Shown: in pieces, positions 5,467 to 13,785 of the stretch | Layout of the letters: the number at the start of each line of letters is the position of its first letter | Numbering within the stretch: position 1 is the stretch's first letter | Source of the DNA: UBA1206 sp045643125 | GTDB lineage: Bacteria; Bacillota; Clostridia; Oscillospirales; CAG-382 | Reading direction: 5' to 3' | Length of the DNA stretch: 15,068 nt | NCBI GenBank assembly: GCA_045643125.1 | Contig: JAZUKE010000072.1 | Coordinates: forward strand, 1-15,068 | Translations under genes and position numbers: made by a program | The notes under the pieces: generated by a model | Told to the model about the DNA's origin: nothing | Seen by the model: the letters and a program-made list of their open reading frames with translations, nothing else | Database searches by the model: none

Positions 5467-7821
5467 ATGAAAAGGCGTTTTATTGCGGTTTTACTGCTGA
5501 TTTCTCTTGCATTTGCCGCGTATTCGTGCGGAGAAAGCGACGGAAGAGACGGCGAAAGCGGCGTTTCGGGCACGGCTTCCGAAGCGTATTTACCGTCGGA
5601 AGAAGTCAGCGAAAGCAGTGACGAAAGTTTACCGGAGGAAGAAACTATGTATTTTCTTGCAGCCTGCTCCAACAAAGCGTACTACACCGCATCGAAAGAG
5701 CCGAAAAACGGAGGCAACGGCTTCCTCACCGACGGTCTTACCGACGACCTTGCGCTTTACGACCGCGGCTTTGAGGAATACGCCGTGTCGGGCAAGGCGC
5801 TCGACATAACCGTTGACCTCGGCAAAGTGACCGACGGCCTCACCGAATACGAGCTTTATTATCTCATCGACGGCACGTCCTACGCCGATATTTCCCTCCT
5901 TACCGTCTCCGTTTCCGTTGACGGGAGCGAATTTACCGCCGTTTCTTCCCAAAAAGGCACGGCGCATCCGTCGCGCATCGACGACCTCTGCGTCATCAAA
6001 GCCGTCTCCGAAAAAACGTCGGGGCGCTACGTCCGTTTCACCGTCAAGCCGAAAAACGCGTCTTCTCTGAAGCTTTGCGAACTGATAGTCTTCCGCTCCG
6101 CAAGCCTTGACATCCCGGACGAGCCGAAAGAAGCCGATTCGCCGGCAAAAGCGCCCGAAACCATAACCGTTCCGCACGCGACTATGACGTTCATCGCCGG
6201 GATAGAACTTGCCGGCTCGACTGCCGAGGAATACGACGAATATTTCGACAACCTGCAGGACGCCGGTATAACCGGTATCGTCCTTCTCAACGGTGCGGGA
6301 AGCGACGGAAACATTATGTCGCGCAGCGCGTTCGACAACATCTACGCTCAAGCCGAAAAGCGGAATATGCACGTCTTCGCCGGGCTTCAGATGGCGGGCG
6401 ACGAGATATACGACGATCCCGCGTCATACATAAAGACCGCCGAAAAAACGATAAACAACTTTATTTCTGCCTACAAGGACGCTTTCCCGACCGCGTTTTA
6501 CGGCTGGTATTTCAATCAGGAGCTTAACAACAACGTCTATTCGACAAAACCCGACAAGTGCGCCGAGCTTCTTAACGGCGTTGTCGGAGCGGTCAACAGA
6601 CTTGCGCCCGATATGCCCGTTCTGCTTTCGCCGTTTTCGGTCACCTGGGCAGGCGACGGCGCAAAGCTCGAAAAAGATCTGTGGAAAGTGTTTGAAAAGG
6701 TTTCTTTCCGCCCGATAGACATTTACTGCCCGCAGGACAGCGTCGGCGCAGCCCTTATCCCGCTCGAACGGAGCCGCGAGTACCTCGAAGCCGCAAAGAA
6801 ATGCTGCGACAAAAAGGGCATCCGATTCGGCGTGAACGTGGAAAACTTCTCCATCCGCTCGTCCATCCCCGACGGCGAGGAGGATATACCGGCGCCCGTG
6901 TCGAGATTTGTAAAGCAAATGGAGATCGCGTCCGAATTTACCGACATCATCGGCACCTTCACTTATGAGTCGTACAGTCCCGAGCCTTACGGAAGCTACA
7001 CCGTCTTCAACGACAAGCCCTATTTCCACAGCACATACATAAACTACCTTGCGACCGGAAAGGTGGACGAATTCTTCCCCGAAAACATCAGCGTCATCAC
7101 CTCCGACGGCAATGCGTGCATCTTCTTTGAAACGCCGACTTACGGCTGTCTTGCGCTGAACGTCGAAAACGACGGACTCACCTACACCCTCGGACGGCAC
7201 TATTTCAAAGAAGCCGGAAAATACAGCTATATCTGCTTCAACGTCAACACCGAAAAGGTCACGTCGGTACGTCTTTACGACTACGCCGCCGAATGTTCTC
7301 CTCAGATCAGATTTGACAAAAACGGTATGGTCAAAGCCGAAACGTACAAGGTCGACCGCACGCTTGAGCCCGTCAACGTGGCTCTCGGCTGCGATTACAC
7401 GTCGCCCGGTGCGACACATTCCAACAACGACAGCGGAAAAGAGCTGACCGACGGCATTTACGGCAAAGCCGATTTCGGCGATCCCGCCTGGTCGGGCTAC
7501 AACGACACGACTTACTCGTTCGTCATTGACCTCGGAAAGACCGTCGAAGGGCTTGCGGACTTCAGGGTGTCGCTCCTCGGCGGAGGTCTCGGCGCGATAT
7601 ACGAGCCGAGCAGCATCAGATTCGACGTTTCCGAAAACGGAACGGATTACGTCTCCGTCGGTGAAGCCGTGTATACGTCGCAGGGCGGAAGCACGCTTTA
7701 CAAAACGTCTATGGGCGTATCCCTTGACGAAGGCGTGAACGGAAGATACGTCAGAGTGACGGTCAAATGCTACGGCTGGTGCTTTATGGACGAGATAGAA
7801 GTTATCAAATACGGAGAATGA
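5467..7821 (+). CDS. secreted lipoprotein: discoidin-like, DUF4434-like TIM barrel, discoidin-like
   Basis: A 784-aa exported lipoprotein. MKRRF, a hydrophobic core and AAYSC form a signal with Cys21 as the probable lipidation site (a loose lipobox), followed by a Ser/Glu-rich linker to about residue 60. Residues 61-210 look like a discoidin-type beta sandwich (DLGK, VSVDGSEF, GRYVRFTV). Residues 238 to about 530 resemble the DUF4434 glycoside-hydrolase-like barrel: TFIAGIEL at the start, GWYFNQELNN around 346-355 with E352 as a candidate acid, and GVNVENF later. A small beta region follows to about 635. Residues 637-784 are a second discoidin-like domain (VIDLGK, GRYVRVTV). The architecture suggests a surface enzyme acting on glycans with two carbohydrate-binding modules; activity and substrate are inferred. 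The start at 5467 follows AAAGAGG (5448-5454). It ends 12 nt before mutS, an unusual partner. Confidence 0.82.
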   Translation: MKRRFIAVLLLISLAFAAYSCGESDGRDGESGVSGTASEAYLPSEEVSESSDESLPEEETMYFLAACSNKAYYTASKEPKNGGNGFLTDGLTDDLALYDRGFEEYAVSGKALDITVDLGKVTDGLTEYELYYLIDGTSYADISLLTVSVSVDGSEFTAVSSQKGTAHPSRIDDLCVIKAVSEKTSGRYVRFTVKPKNASSLKLCELIVFRSASLDIPDEPKEADSPAKAPETITVPHATMTFIAGIELAGSTAEEYDEYFDNLQDAGITGIVLLNGAGSDGNIMSRSAFDNIYAQAEKRNMHVFAGLQMAGDEIYDDPASYIKTAEKTINNFISAYKDAFPTAFYGWYFNQELNNNVYSTKPDKCAELLNGVVGAVNRLAPDMPVLLSPFSVTWAGDGAKLEKDLWKVFEKVSFRPIDIYCPQDSVGAALIPLERSREYLEAAKKCCDKKGIRFGVNVENFSIRSSIPDGEEDIPAPVSRFVKQMEIASEFTDIIGTFTYESYSPEPYGSYTVFNDKPYFHSTYINYLATGKVDEFFPENISVITSDGNACIFFETPTYGCLALNVENDGLTYTLGRHYFKEAGKYSYICFNVNTEKVTSVRLYDYAAECSPQIRFDKNGMVKAETYKVDRTLEPVNVALGCDYTSPGATHSNNDSGKELTDGIYGKADFGDPAWSGYNDTTYSFVIDLGKTVEGLADFRVSLLGGGLGAIYEPSSIRFDVSENGTDYVSVGEAVYTSQGGSTLYKTSMGVSLDEGVNGRYVRVTVKCYGWCFMDEIEVIKYGE

Positions 7822-7833
7822 AAGGTTGATATT

Positions 7834-10398
7834 ATGGCGATCTCACCGATGATGCAGCAATATTTTGACATAAAAAAAGATCACCCCGACTGTATCCTTA
7901 TGTTCCGCGTAGGTGACTTTTATGAAATGTTCTTCGAGGACGCAAAGGTCGCATCGCGCGAGCTGGAGCTTGTGCTTACGGGCAAGGACTGCGGTCTTGA
8001 AGACAGAGCGCCGATGTGCGGCGTGCCTTTCCACGCCGTGGACACCTACGTTTCGCGTCTCATCGCCAAGGGCTTCAAGGTGGCTATCTGCGAGCAGATG
8101 GAGGACCCGAAGACCGCCAAAGGTCTTGTGAAGCGCGACATTCTCCGCGTCATCTCACCGGGTACGGTCATTGAGGGCAGCTGCCTTGACGAAAACCGCA
8201 ACAACTATATCTGCTCCCTCTATTCGGACGGTTACGGTTACGGCGTCGTGTTTGCCGACATAACCACGGGCGACGTGCAGGTGACCGAAACGGACGGAAG
8301 CGAAAACAGCGACCGTCTTCTTTCGGAATTTGCATCGTTCGAGCCGAAGGAAGCCATAGTGAACCGGCTCATCCCCGACGAAATAAAGTCCTTCCTTTCG
8401 GAAAAATATTCCACACTCATAACTCCCGCCGATCAGTCGGCGTACACCGAGGACGAGATAAAGAAGCAGACCGAGGACAGATTCGGCGAAGGCGCGGTCA
8501 ATCCGTCGTCAAAAGCAGCGTATGCGCTTTCGGCGCTTATGGTCTATCTCGAACAGACGCAGAAGACCGATCTTTCTTACATAAAAACGCTTTCTTTTTA
8601 CAAAAGCGAAAAATATCTGTCGCTCGACACGTCGAGCAGACACAGCCTTGAGCTTTGCGAAAGCATAAGAAGCCACGAAAAGCGCGGCTCTCTGCTCTGG
8701 GTACTCGACAAAACCAAAACGTCCTCCGGCGCAAGACTTATCCGCCGCTGGATAGACAAACCGCTCATCAACGTGAACGAGATAAGGCTGCGCCAGGCGT
8801 CGGTCGGCGAGCTTGCGTCAAGCCCCGTAAAGAGGAACGAGCTTTGCGACGCTCTCAAAAAGACGGTCGATATCGAAAGACTGCTCACCCGTCTTGTTTA
8901 CGGCACGGCAAACGCACGCGACCTGCTTGCTCTCTCGCAGACGATCTCGGTGCTTCCGACGATAAAAGAGAATATCTCATCGTTCAACTCCGTTCTTCTG
9001 CTCGACGCTTACCGTTCGTTCGATCTGCTTACCGATATCGGCGAATCCATAGATTCCACCATCGCCGAGGACGCTCCCGTGTCGCTCCGCGAAGGCGGCA
9101 TCATCAAAAAAGGCGCGTCGTCCGCAGTGGACGAGCTGCGAAATATGATGCTCGACGGAAAATCGTTCATTTCACGCATCGAGCAGGACGAAAAGGAAAA
9201 AACGGGGATCAGAACGCTGAAAGTCGGCTACAACCGCGTTTTCGGCTATTATATAGAAGTTTCAAAGTCGTTTATGGAGCAGGTGCCCGACAACTATATC
9301 CGCCGTCAGACGCTTGCCAACGCCGAGCGTTATGTGACGCAGGAGCTGAAAGATATGGAGTCCCGCGTCGTCACCTCAAAAGACCGCGACGCGGCGCTCG
9401 AATACGAGCTTTTCCAGAAACTGCGTGAGCATATACTCTGTTCCAAGGACAGAATAAGAAACGCCGCAAATCTCATTTCCACGATCGACGTGCTTTGTTC
9501 CCTCGCTTCCGTCGCCGACGAATCGAATTACGTCTGCCCGGAGGTCGATATGTCGGACGTTCTTTACATCAAGGACGGCAGACACCCGGTAGTGGAAAAA
9601 TTCGTAAAGGACAAATATTTCGTCCCCAACGACTGTGATATGGACTGCTCGTCGCGCCGCACTATGCTCATAACCGGCCCGAATATGGCAGGTAAATCAA
9701 CCTATATGCGCCAGGTCGCGCTGATAACGCTTATGGCGCAGATAGGCTCGTTCGTCCCCGCAAGCGAAGCGCGGATCGGTGTCGTGGATAAGATATTCAC
9801 GCGAGTCGGCGCAAGCGACGACCTTTCGAGCGGTGATTCCACCTTTATGCTTGAAATGAAAGAGGTATCTTACATACTTTCCAACGCCACGAGCCGTTCG
9901 CTGATAATCTACGACGAGATAGGCAGAGGCACTTCGACCTTCGACGGTATGTCGATAGCGCGTGCCGTGCTTGAATATACCAACCGCAAGATAGGCGCAA
10001 AAACGCTGTTTGCAACGCATTATCACGAGCTGACGTCGATGGAAGACACCGACAGAGGCATAATAAACTACAATATCGCCGCCAAGAAGCGCGGAAATGA
10101 CGTCATTTTCTTGCGCAAGATAGTAAAAGGCGGGTGCGACGACAGCTTCGGTATCGAGGTCGCGTCACTTGCCGGTGTTCCGAGAGAAGTCGTGAACAAG
10201 GCAAAGTCGATCCTAAAGGAGCTTGAAAATTCCGCGCCCAAAGCGCAGACGGCAAAAAAAGAAGAAAGCCTCAACGTCTCGTTCGAGGACGTAAAGGAAC
10301 AGAAAATAATCGACAAACTGAAAGAGATCGACATAAACACGATAACGCCGATAGAAGCGATGTCGATACTCTATGATCTCAAAACCAAGTTAAGTTAG
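7834..10398 (+). CDS. mutS: DNA mismatch repair protein MutS
   Basis: The 854-aa product is full length for MutS1. The mismatch-reading motif GDFYEMF is near the N-terminus, with F29 and E31 as the wedge Phe and Glu. The lever and clamp region follows, then the ABC-type ATPase: Walker A GPNMAGKS at 615-622, Walker B LIIYDE with D694 and E695, the GRGTSTFDG signature and ATHYHEL. The C-terminus (IDINTITPIEAMSILYDL) is the usual end of bacterial MutS, so the gene is intact. MutS binds mismatches and small loops behind the replication fork and recruits MutL. The start ATG at 7834 is preceded by AAAGG (7821-7825) at 8 nt. It is 12 nt after the lipoprotein gene and 17 nt before mutL, implying one transcript. 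Confidence 0.97.
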   Translation: MAISPMMQQYFDIKKDHPDCILMFRVGDFYEMFFEDAKVASRELELVLTGKDCGLEDRAPMCGVPFHAVDTYVSRLIAKGFKVAICEQMEDPKTAKGLVKRDILRVISPGTVIEGSCLDENRNNYICSLYSDGYGYGVVFADITTGDVQVTETDGSENSDRLLSEFASFEPKEAIVNRLIPDEIKSFLSEKYSTLITPADQSAYTEDEIKKQTEDRFGEGAVNPSSKAAYALSALMVYLEQTQKTDLSYIKTLSFYKSEKYLSLDTSSRHSLELCESIRSHEKRGSLLWVLDKTKTSSGARLIRRWIDKPLINVNEIRLRQASVGELASSPVKRNELCDALKKTVDIERLLTRLVYGTANARDLLALSQTISVLPTIKENISSFNSVLLLDAYRSFDLLTDIGESIDSTIAEDAPVSLREGGIIKKGASSAVDELRNMMLDGKSFISRIEQDEKEKTGIRTLKVGYNRVFGYYIEVSKSFMEQVPDNYIRRQTLANAERYVTQELKDMESRVVTSKDRDAALEYELFQKLREHILCSKDRIRNAANLISTIDVLCSLASVADESNYVCPEVDMSDVLYIKDGRHPVVEKFVKDKYFVPNDCDMDCSSRRTMLITGPNMAGKSTYMRQVALITLMAQIGSFVPASEARIGVVDKIFTRVGASDDLSSGDSTFMLEMKEVSYILSNATSRSLIIYDEIGRGTSTFDGMSIARAVLEYTNRKIGAKTLFATHYHELTSMEDTDRGIINYNIAAKKRGNDVIFLRKIVKGGCDDSFGIEVASLAGVPREVVNKAKSILKELENSAPKAQTAKKEESLNVSFEDVKEQKIIDKLKEIDINTITPIEAMSILYDLKTKLS

Positions 10399-10415
10399 CC
10401 GAAAGGAAGATCTTT

Positions 10416-12305
10416 GTGGGAAAAATCAACATACTTGACGCAGAATCCGCCAATATGATCGCCGCAGGCGAAGTCGTTGACCGTCCCGCGTCGGCTCTTA
10501 AAGAGCTGCTTGAAAACTCGGTGGACGCTTCCGCAAAGAATATAACCGTCGATCTCGGCGGAGGCGGCAACACGCGGATAAGAGTCACCGACGACGGCGA
10601 CGGCATTATGCGCGAAGACCTCCCCAAGACGGTGTATCGCCACGCGACCTCAAAAATAAAGAACGGCTACGAAATAGACGGCGTAAAAACGCTCGGCTTC
10701 CGCGGCGAAGCACTCGCCGCCGCGTCCTCCGTCAGCAGAATGGAGATAATCTCCAAGACACGCGACGAAGAAATGGGCAACCGTCTCACCGTTGACGAAA
10801 CGGGCGCTGAGCTTTACGAAACGGGCTGCGCCGACGGCACGACCGTCATAATAAACGACCTTTTCTACAACGTGCCGGCTCGCCGCAAGTTTATGAAAAA
10901 GGATTCGTCCGAGCTTACCGCCTGCCTTGCGGTCTGCGAAAAACTCGCACTTTCCCACCCGGAGATATCTCTGACCGTCAAATCCGAAGGCGTTGTCAAA
11001 ATGCGCACCTCCGGCGACGGCAAGCTCTATTCGGCGATCTACGCGATTTACGGCTCGCAGAACGCAAAGACGTTCATCCCCGTTGACCACGTTCAGGACG
11101 GAATAAGGGTGAACGGCTATATCTCGCGCCCCGATTCGCCCCGAAGCAGCCGCAATATGCAGACGTTTTTCGTGAACGAACGCTACGTCAAGTCGCGCAC
11201 CGCGCAGGCGTCGCTCGAAGAAGCGTACCGCTCCTATATACCGTCCGGCAAATTCCCCGCCGCCGTACTGTTCATCACGCTGAACAGAAACGATATCGAC
11301 GTCAACGTGCATCCCGCAAAGACGGAGATCAAGTTTGCCGACGAAAAAAAGGTCTTTTCCGCGATATATTACGCGGTCAAGGGCGTGCTTTCGCCGTCCG
11401 ACGAAAAGGCCGAAAAAGCCGAACAGACCGAACAGAACAAAACGGAAAATATCGAAAAACCCGTTTCTTCTTCATCCGTAAAAACGGTGTGGAAGCAGAA
11501 AGACGACGTTATGTTTTTCGATTCGTCGCAAAGACAAGTGGAGATACCGCCCGTTTACGAGCATAAGGTGTTTTCCGCGTCCATCGCCGACGACGAAGTG
11601 CCGCTGCTTCGGCGCAACCATTCGCCGGACGTGGTATTTGAGTCGCCTTTGAAGATATACACGCCGGAAACGAAGAAAGAAAGCGATAAAAAAGAAGACG
11701 TCGCCGAAAAGGACGAAGTCAGAACGCAGGAAACGTTCGTAAAAGACGAGTTCCGCATCATCGGCGAAGCGTACAACACCTATGTTTTTGCCGAGTTTGC
11801 CGACAAAATAATGATAATCGACAAGCACGCCGCGCACGAACGCATACTGTACGAGCGTCTCAAAGACAGAAAGACCGTGTCCGTTCAGTCGCTTCTGTTC
11901 CCCGTGACGGTGACGCTGTCGCCGTCGGAAGCCGAAACGATACTCCGGAACGCTCCGTATCTCGCGGAGTACGGTTTTACCGTCGAAGAATTCGGGCCGT
12001 CAACCGTCGCCGTGCGCGAAGTACCGTCGTCGCTGAAAAGCATTGACGGCATCGCGCAGATAATCGAGCTTTTCGCAAAGGAAATAACCGAAAACAACAC
12101 GCTCCCGTTTGAAGACAAGGTGGACAAGGCGCTTTACACCGTCGCGTGCAAGGCGGCAGTCAAGGCGCACCAGATAACGGGCGAGCACGACGACAGATAT
12201 ATACTTGAAAACATACTCAAAATGGACCTGAAATACTGTCCGCACGGCAGACCGTTCGTAAAGGTGATCGCCAAAAAAGAAATTGAAAGGTATTTTGACA
12301 GATAA
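10416..12305 (+). CDS. mutL: DNA mismatch repair protein MutL with endonuclease motif
   Basis: A 629-aa protein starting at GTG 10416, 8 nt after AAAGGA (10402-10407). The N-terminal GHKL ATPase is complete: ELLENSVDA, DDGDGI, the HATSKI segment and GFRGEAL, followed by the transducer domain ending near NVHPAKTEIKF. A charged linker with EKAEQTEQ-type sequence spans about 330-440. The C-terminal domain has the metal-dependent nuclease motif as DKHAAHE...E (D469, H471, E475, E480; Lys replaces the usual Gln), ACKAAVKA, and CPHGRP at 608-613. QSLLFP at 491-496 matches the sliding-clamp-binding pattern of MutL. This is the MutL type that nicks the nascent strand itself in organisms without MutH; no mutH is seen here. 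It is co-transcribed with mutS and its end meets tgt. Confidence 0.96.
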   Translation: MGKINILDAESANMIAAGEVVDRPASALKELLENSVDASAKNITVDLGGGGNTRIRVTDDGDGIMREDLPKTVYRHATSKIKNGYEIDGVKTLGFRGEALAAASSVSRMEIISKTRDEEMGNRLTVDETGAELYETGCADGTTVIINDLFYNVPARRKFMKKDSSELTACLAVCEKLALSHPEISLTVKSEGVVKMRTSGDGKLYSAIYAIYGSQNAKTFIPVDHVQDGIRVNGYISRPDSPRSSRNMQTFFVNERYVKSRTAQASLEEAYRSYIPSGKFPAAVLFITLNRNDIDVNVHPAKTEIKFADEKKVFSAIYYAVKGVLSPSDEKAEKAEQTEQNKTENIEKPVSSSSVKTVWKQKDDVMFFDSSQRQVEIPPVYEHKVFSASIADDEVPLLRRNHSPDVVFESPLKIYTPETKKESDKKEDVAEKDEVRTQETFVKDEFRIIGEAYNTYVFAEFADKIMIIDKHAAHERILYERLKDRKTVSVQSLLFPVTVTLSPSEAETILRNAPYLAEYGFTVEEFGPSTVAVREVPSSLKSIDGIAQIIELFAKEITENNTLPFEDKVDKALYTVACKAAVKAHQITGEHDDRYILENILKMDLKYCPHGRPFVKVIAKKEIERYFDR

Positions 12306-12306
12306 T

Positions 12307-13449
12307 ATGGGAAGATTTACACTGAAAGCAACAGAAGGCAAAGCCCGACGCGGTACGTTCGAGACCGTCCACGGCAAGATAGAAACTCCCGTTTTTATGA
12401 ACGTGGGCACCTCCGCGGCGATAAAGGGCGGCGTTTCGACGCTTGACCTCAGAAACATCAAGTGCCAGGTCGAACTGTCGAATACGTACCACCTCCACGT
12501 CAGACCGGGCGAGGAGGTCATCTACACTCTCGGCGGAATACACAAGTTTTTCAACTGGGACAAGCCCGTGCTGACCGATTCGGGCGGATTTCAGGTGTTT
12601 TCGCTCGCGTCGCTCCGCAACATAACCGAAGAGGGCGTGCATTTTCAGTCGCATATGGACGGCGCACCGATATTTATGTCGCCGGAAGTGTCGATGCAGA
12701 TACAGTCGAAGATAGCGTCCACCATCGCAATGGCGTTCGACGAGTGTCCGTCGTCCGTCGCCGAGTACGGCTATATCAAAAATTCCTGCGAGCGCACGAC
12801 CCGCTGGCTCTATCGCTGCCGCGACGAAATGGATCGCCTCAATTCGCTTGAAACGACGATAAACCGCGATCAGCTCCTTTTCGGCATCAACCAGGGCGGC
12901 GTTTACCGCGACCTGCGCGTTGACCACATACAGCGCATAAACGAGCTTGACCTGCCCGGCTACGCGATCGGCGGTCTTGCCGTAGGAGAGAGCAACGACA
13001 AGATGTACGAAATGATCGAGTACACCGAGCCGTATATGTTCACCGACCGTCCGCGCTACCTTATGGGCGTCGGCACGCCGGTCAATATCCTTGAATGTGT
13101 TGACAGAGGAATAGACTTTTTCGACTGCGTTATGCCGTCGCGCAACGCTCGCCACGGAAACCTGTTCACGTCGCAGGGCTTTATGAATCTGAATAACAAC
13201 AAGTACCTTTACGACGAACGTCCGATAGATCCGAACTGCGACTGCGAGGTGTGCCGCAACTATACACGCGCGTATATACGCCACCTTTTCAAGGCGCGCG
13301 AGCTGCTTGCGATGCGCCTTTGCGTGCTGCATAACCTGTATTTCTATAATAACCTTATGGAACAGATAAGGACGCATATCGAAAACGGCACTTTCGCCGA
13401 ATTCAAGCGCAAAAACGTCGATATCCTCGGCAAACGAGTGGAAGACTGA
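12307..13449 (+). CDS. tgt: tRNA-guanine transglycosylase
   Basis: The 380-aa product matches bacterial Tgt in length and motifs. LTDSGGFQVFS has D91 in the substrate pocket, GGLAVGE forms part of the base pocket, FFDCVMPSRNARHG carries the nucleophile Asp (D273), and the zinc site is C311-x-C313-xx-C316 with H342 25 residues on. It exchanges guanine-34 for preQ1 (or a salvaged deazaguanine) in tRNAs with GUN anticodons; which base it uses cannot be read from the sequence. The start is uncertain. ATG 12307 gives the usual MGRFTLKATEGKARRG beginning but is 16 nt from AAAGG (12286-12290). TTG 12295, in frame, is only 4 nt from it and would overlap the mutL stop. Either way it is translationally close to mutL. 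Confidence 0.96.
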   Translation: MGRFTLKATEGKARRGTFETVHGKIETPVFMNVGTSAAIKGGVSTLDLRNIKCQVELSNTYHLHVRPGEEVIYTLGGIHKFFNWDKPVLTDSGGFQVFSLASLRNITEEGVHFQSHMDGAPIFMSPEVSMQIQSKIASTIAMAFDECPSSVAEYGYIKNSCERTTRWLYRCRDEMDRLNSLETTINRDQLLFGINQGGVYRDLRVDHIQRINELDLPGYAIGGLAVGESNDKMYEMIEYTEPYMFTDRPRYLMGVGTPVNILECVDRGIDFFDCVMPSRNARHGNLFTSQGFMNLNNNKYLYDERPIDPNCDCEVCRNYTRAYIRHLFKARELLAMRLCVLHNLYFYNNLMEQIRTHIENGTFAEFKRKNVDILGKRVED

Positions 13450-13495
13450 CGGCGGACGAATTTACATCTGAATATAAAAAAGGATTTCCCGAGGC

Positions 13496-13540
13496 CGTGT
13501 GTTCTTAAGGACAGTTGAGAGAAACCAAATTAAACACACG
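13496..13540 (+). other. 8-bp inverted repeat in the tgt 3' region
   Basis: CGTGTGTT (13496-13503) is inverted as AACACACG (13533-13540) around a 29-nt loop, between the tgt stop and the long hairpin at 13555. It may fold with that hairpin into a structured 3' UTR. I do not recognise a known RNA family. Confidence 0.35.
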
Positions 13541-13554
13541 AGCAATGCGAGGCA

Positions 13555-13600
13555 AAAGAGATACCGAGATAGGCAGAAATGCTTGTCTCGGTATCTCTTT
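13555..13600. terminator. 21-bp hairpin with GAAA tetraloop, probable bidirectional terminator
   Basis: The arms 13555-13575 and 13580-13600 pair over 21 positions. The outer 15 are perfect and the inner six (UAGGCA with UGCUUG) include two G-U pairs; the loop is GAAA, a GNRA tetraloop. The - strand copy ends in TCTCTTTTGCC and the + strand copy in TCTCTTTATCT, so it can terminate tgt read-through and also the - strand lipoprotein transcript. It lies 105 nt after tgt. Confidence 0.65.
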
Positions 13601-13624
13601 ATCTATGGCGATATATTCAAATGA

Positions 13625-13661
13625 GATTGTCAAAGCATTTTGTTTTGGCAGTCTTATTTTT
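13625..13661 (+). terminator. second intrinsic terminator downstream of tgt
   Basis: GATTGTCAAA (13625-13634) pairs with TTTGGCAGTC (13644-13653) over 10 positions, including two G-U pairs, and is followed by TTATTTTTTATT. The G-U pairs make this a + strand structure. The rest of 13601-13785 shows no gene. Confidence 0.5.
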
Positions 13662-13785
13662 TATTCCGTACATTCACCCACACATTCGTATTATCTTCCA
13701 TTTCATCCTACAATATCTTCAATTTATATATTCATCACTTTTTGCTTGCCGGTGAATTGAACAGAATGAGACGAAACGCTTAATA

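Noticed and set aside
13600..13633. - strand promoter starting from TTGACA at 13633-13628
   Set aside because: No acceptable -10 hexamer lies 16-18 bp downstream on that strand. The hexamer is part of the + strand terminator stem.
13515..13760. 81-residue + strand frame after tgt
   Set aside because: It begins at a TTG without a ribosome binding site and runs through the 21-bp hairpin and the second terminator.
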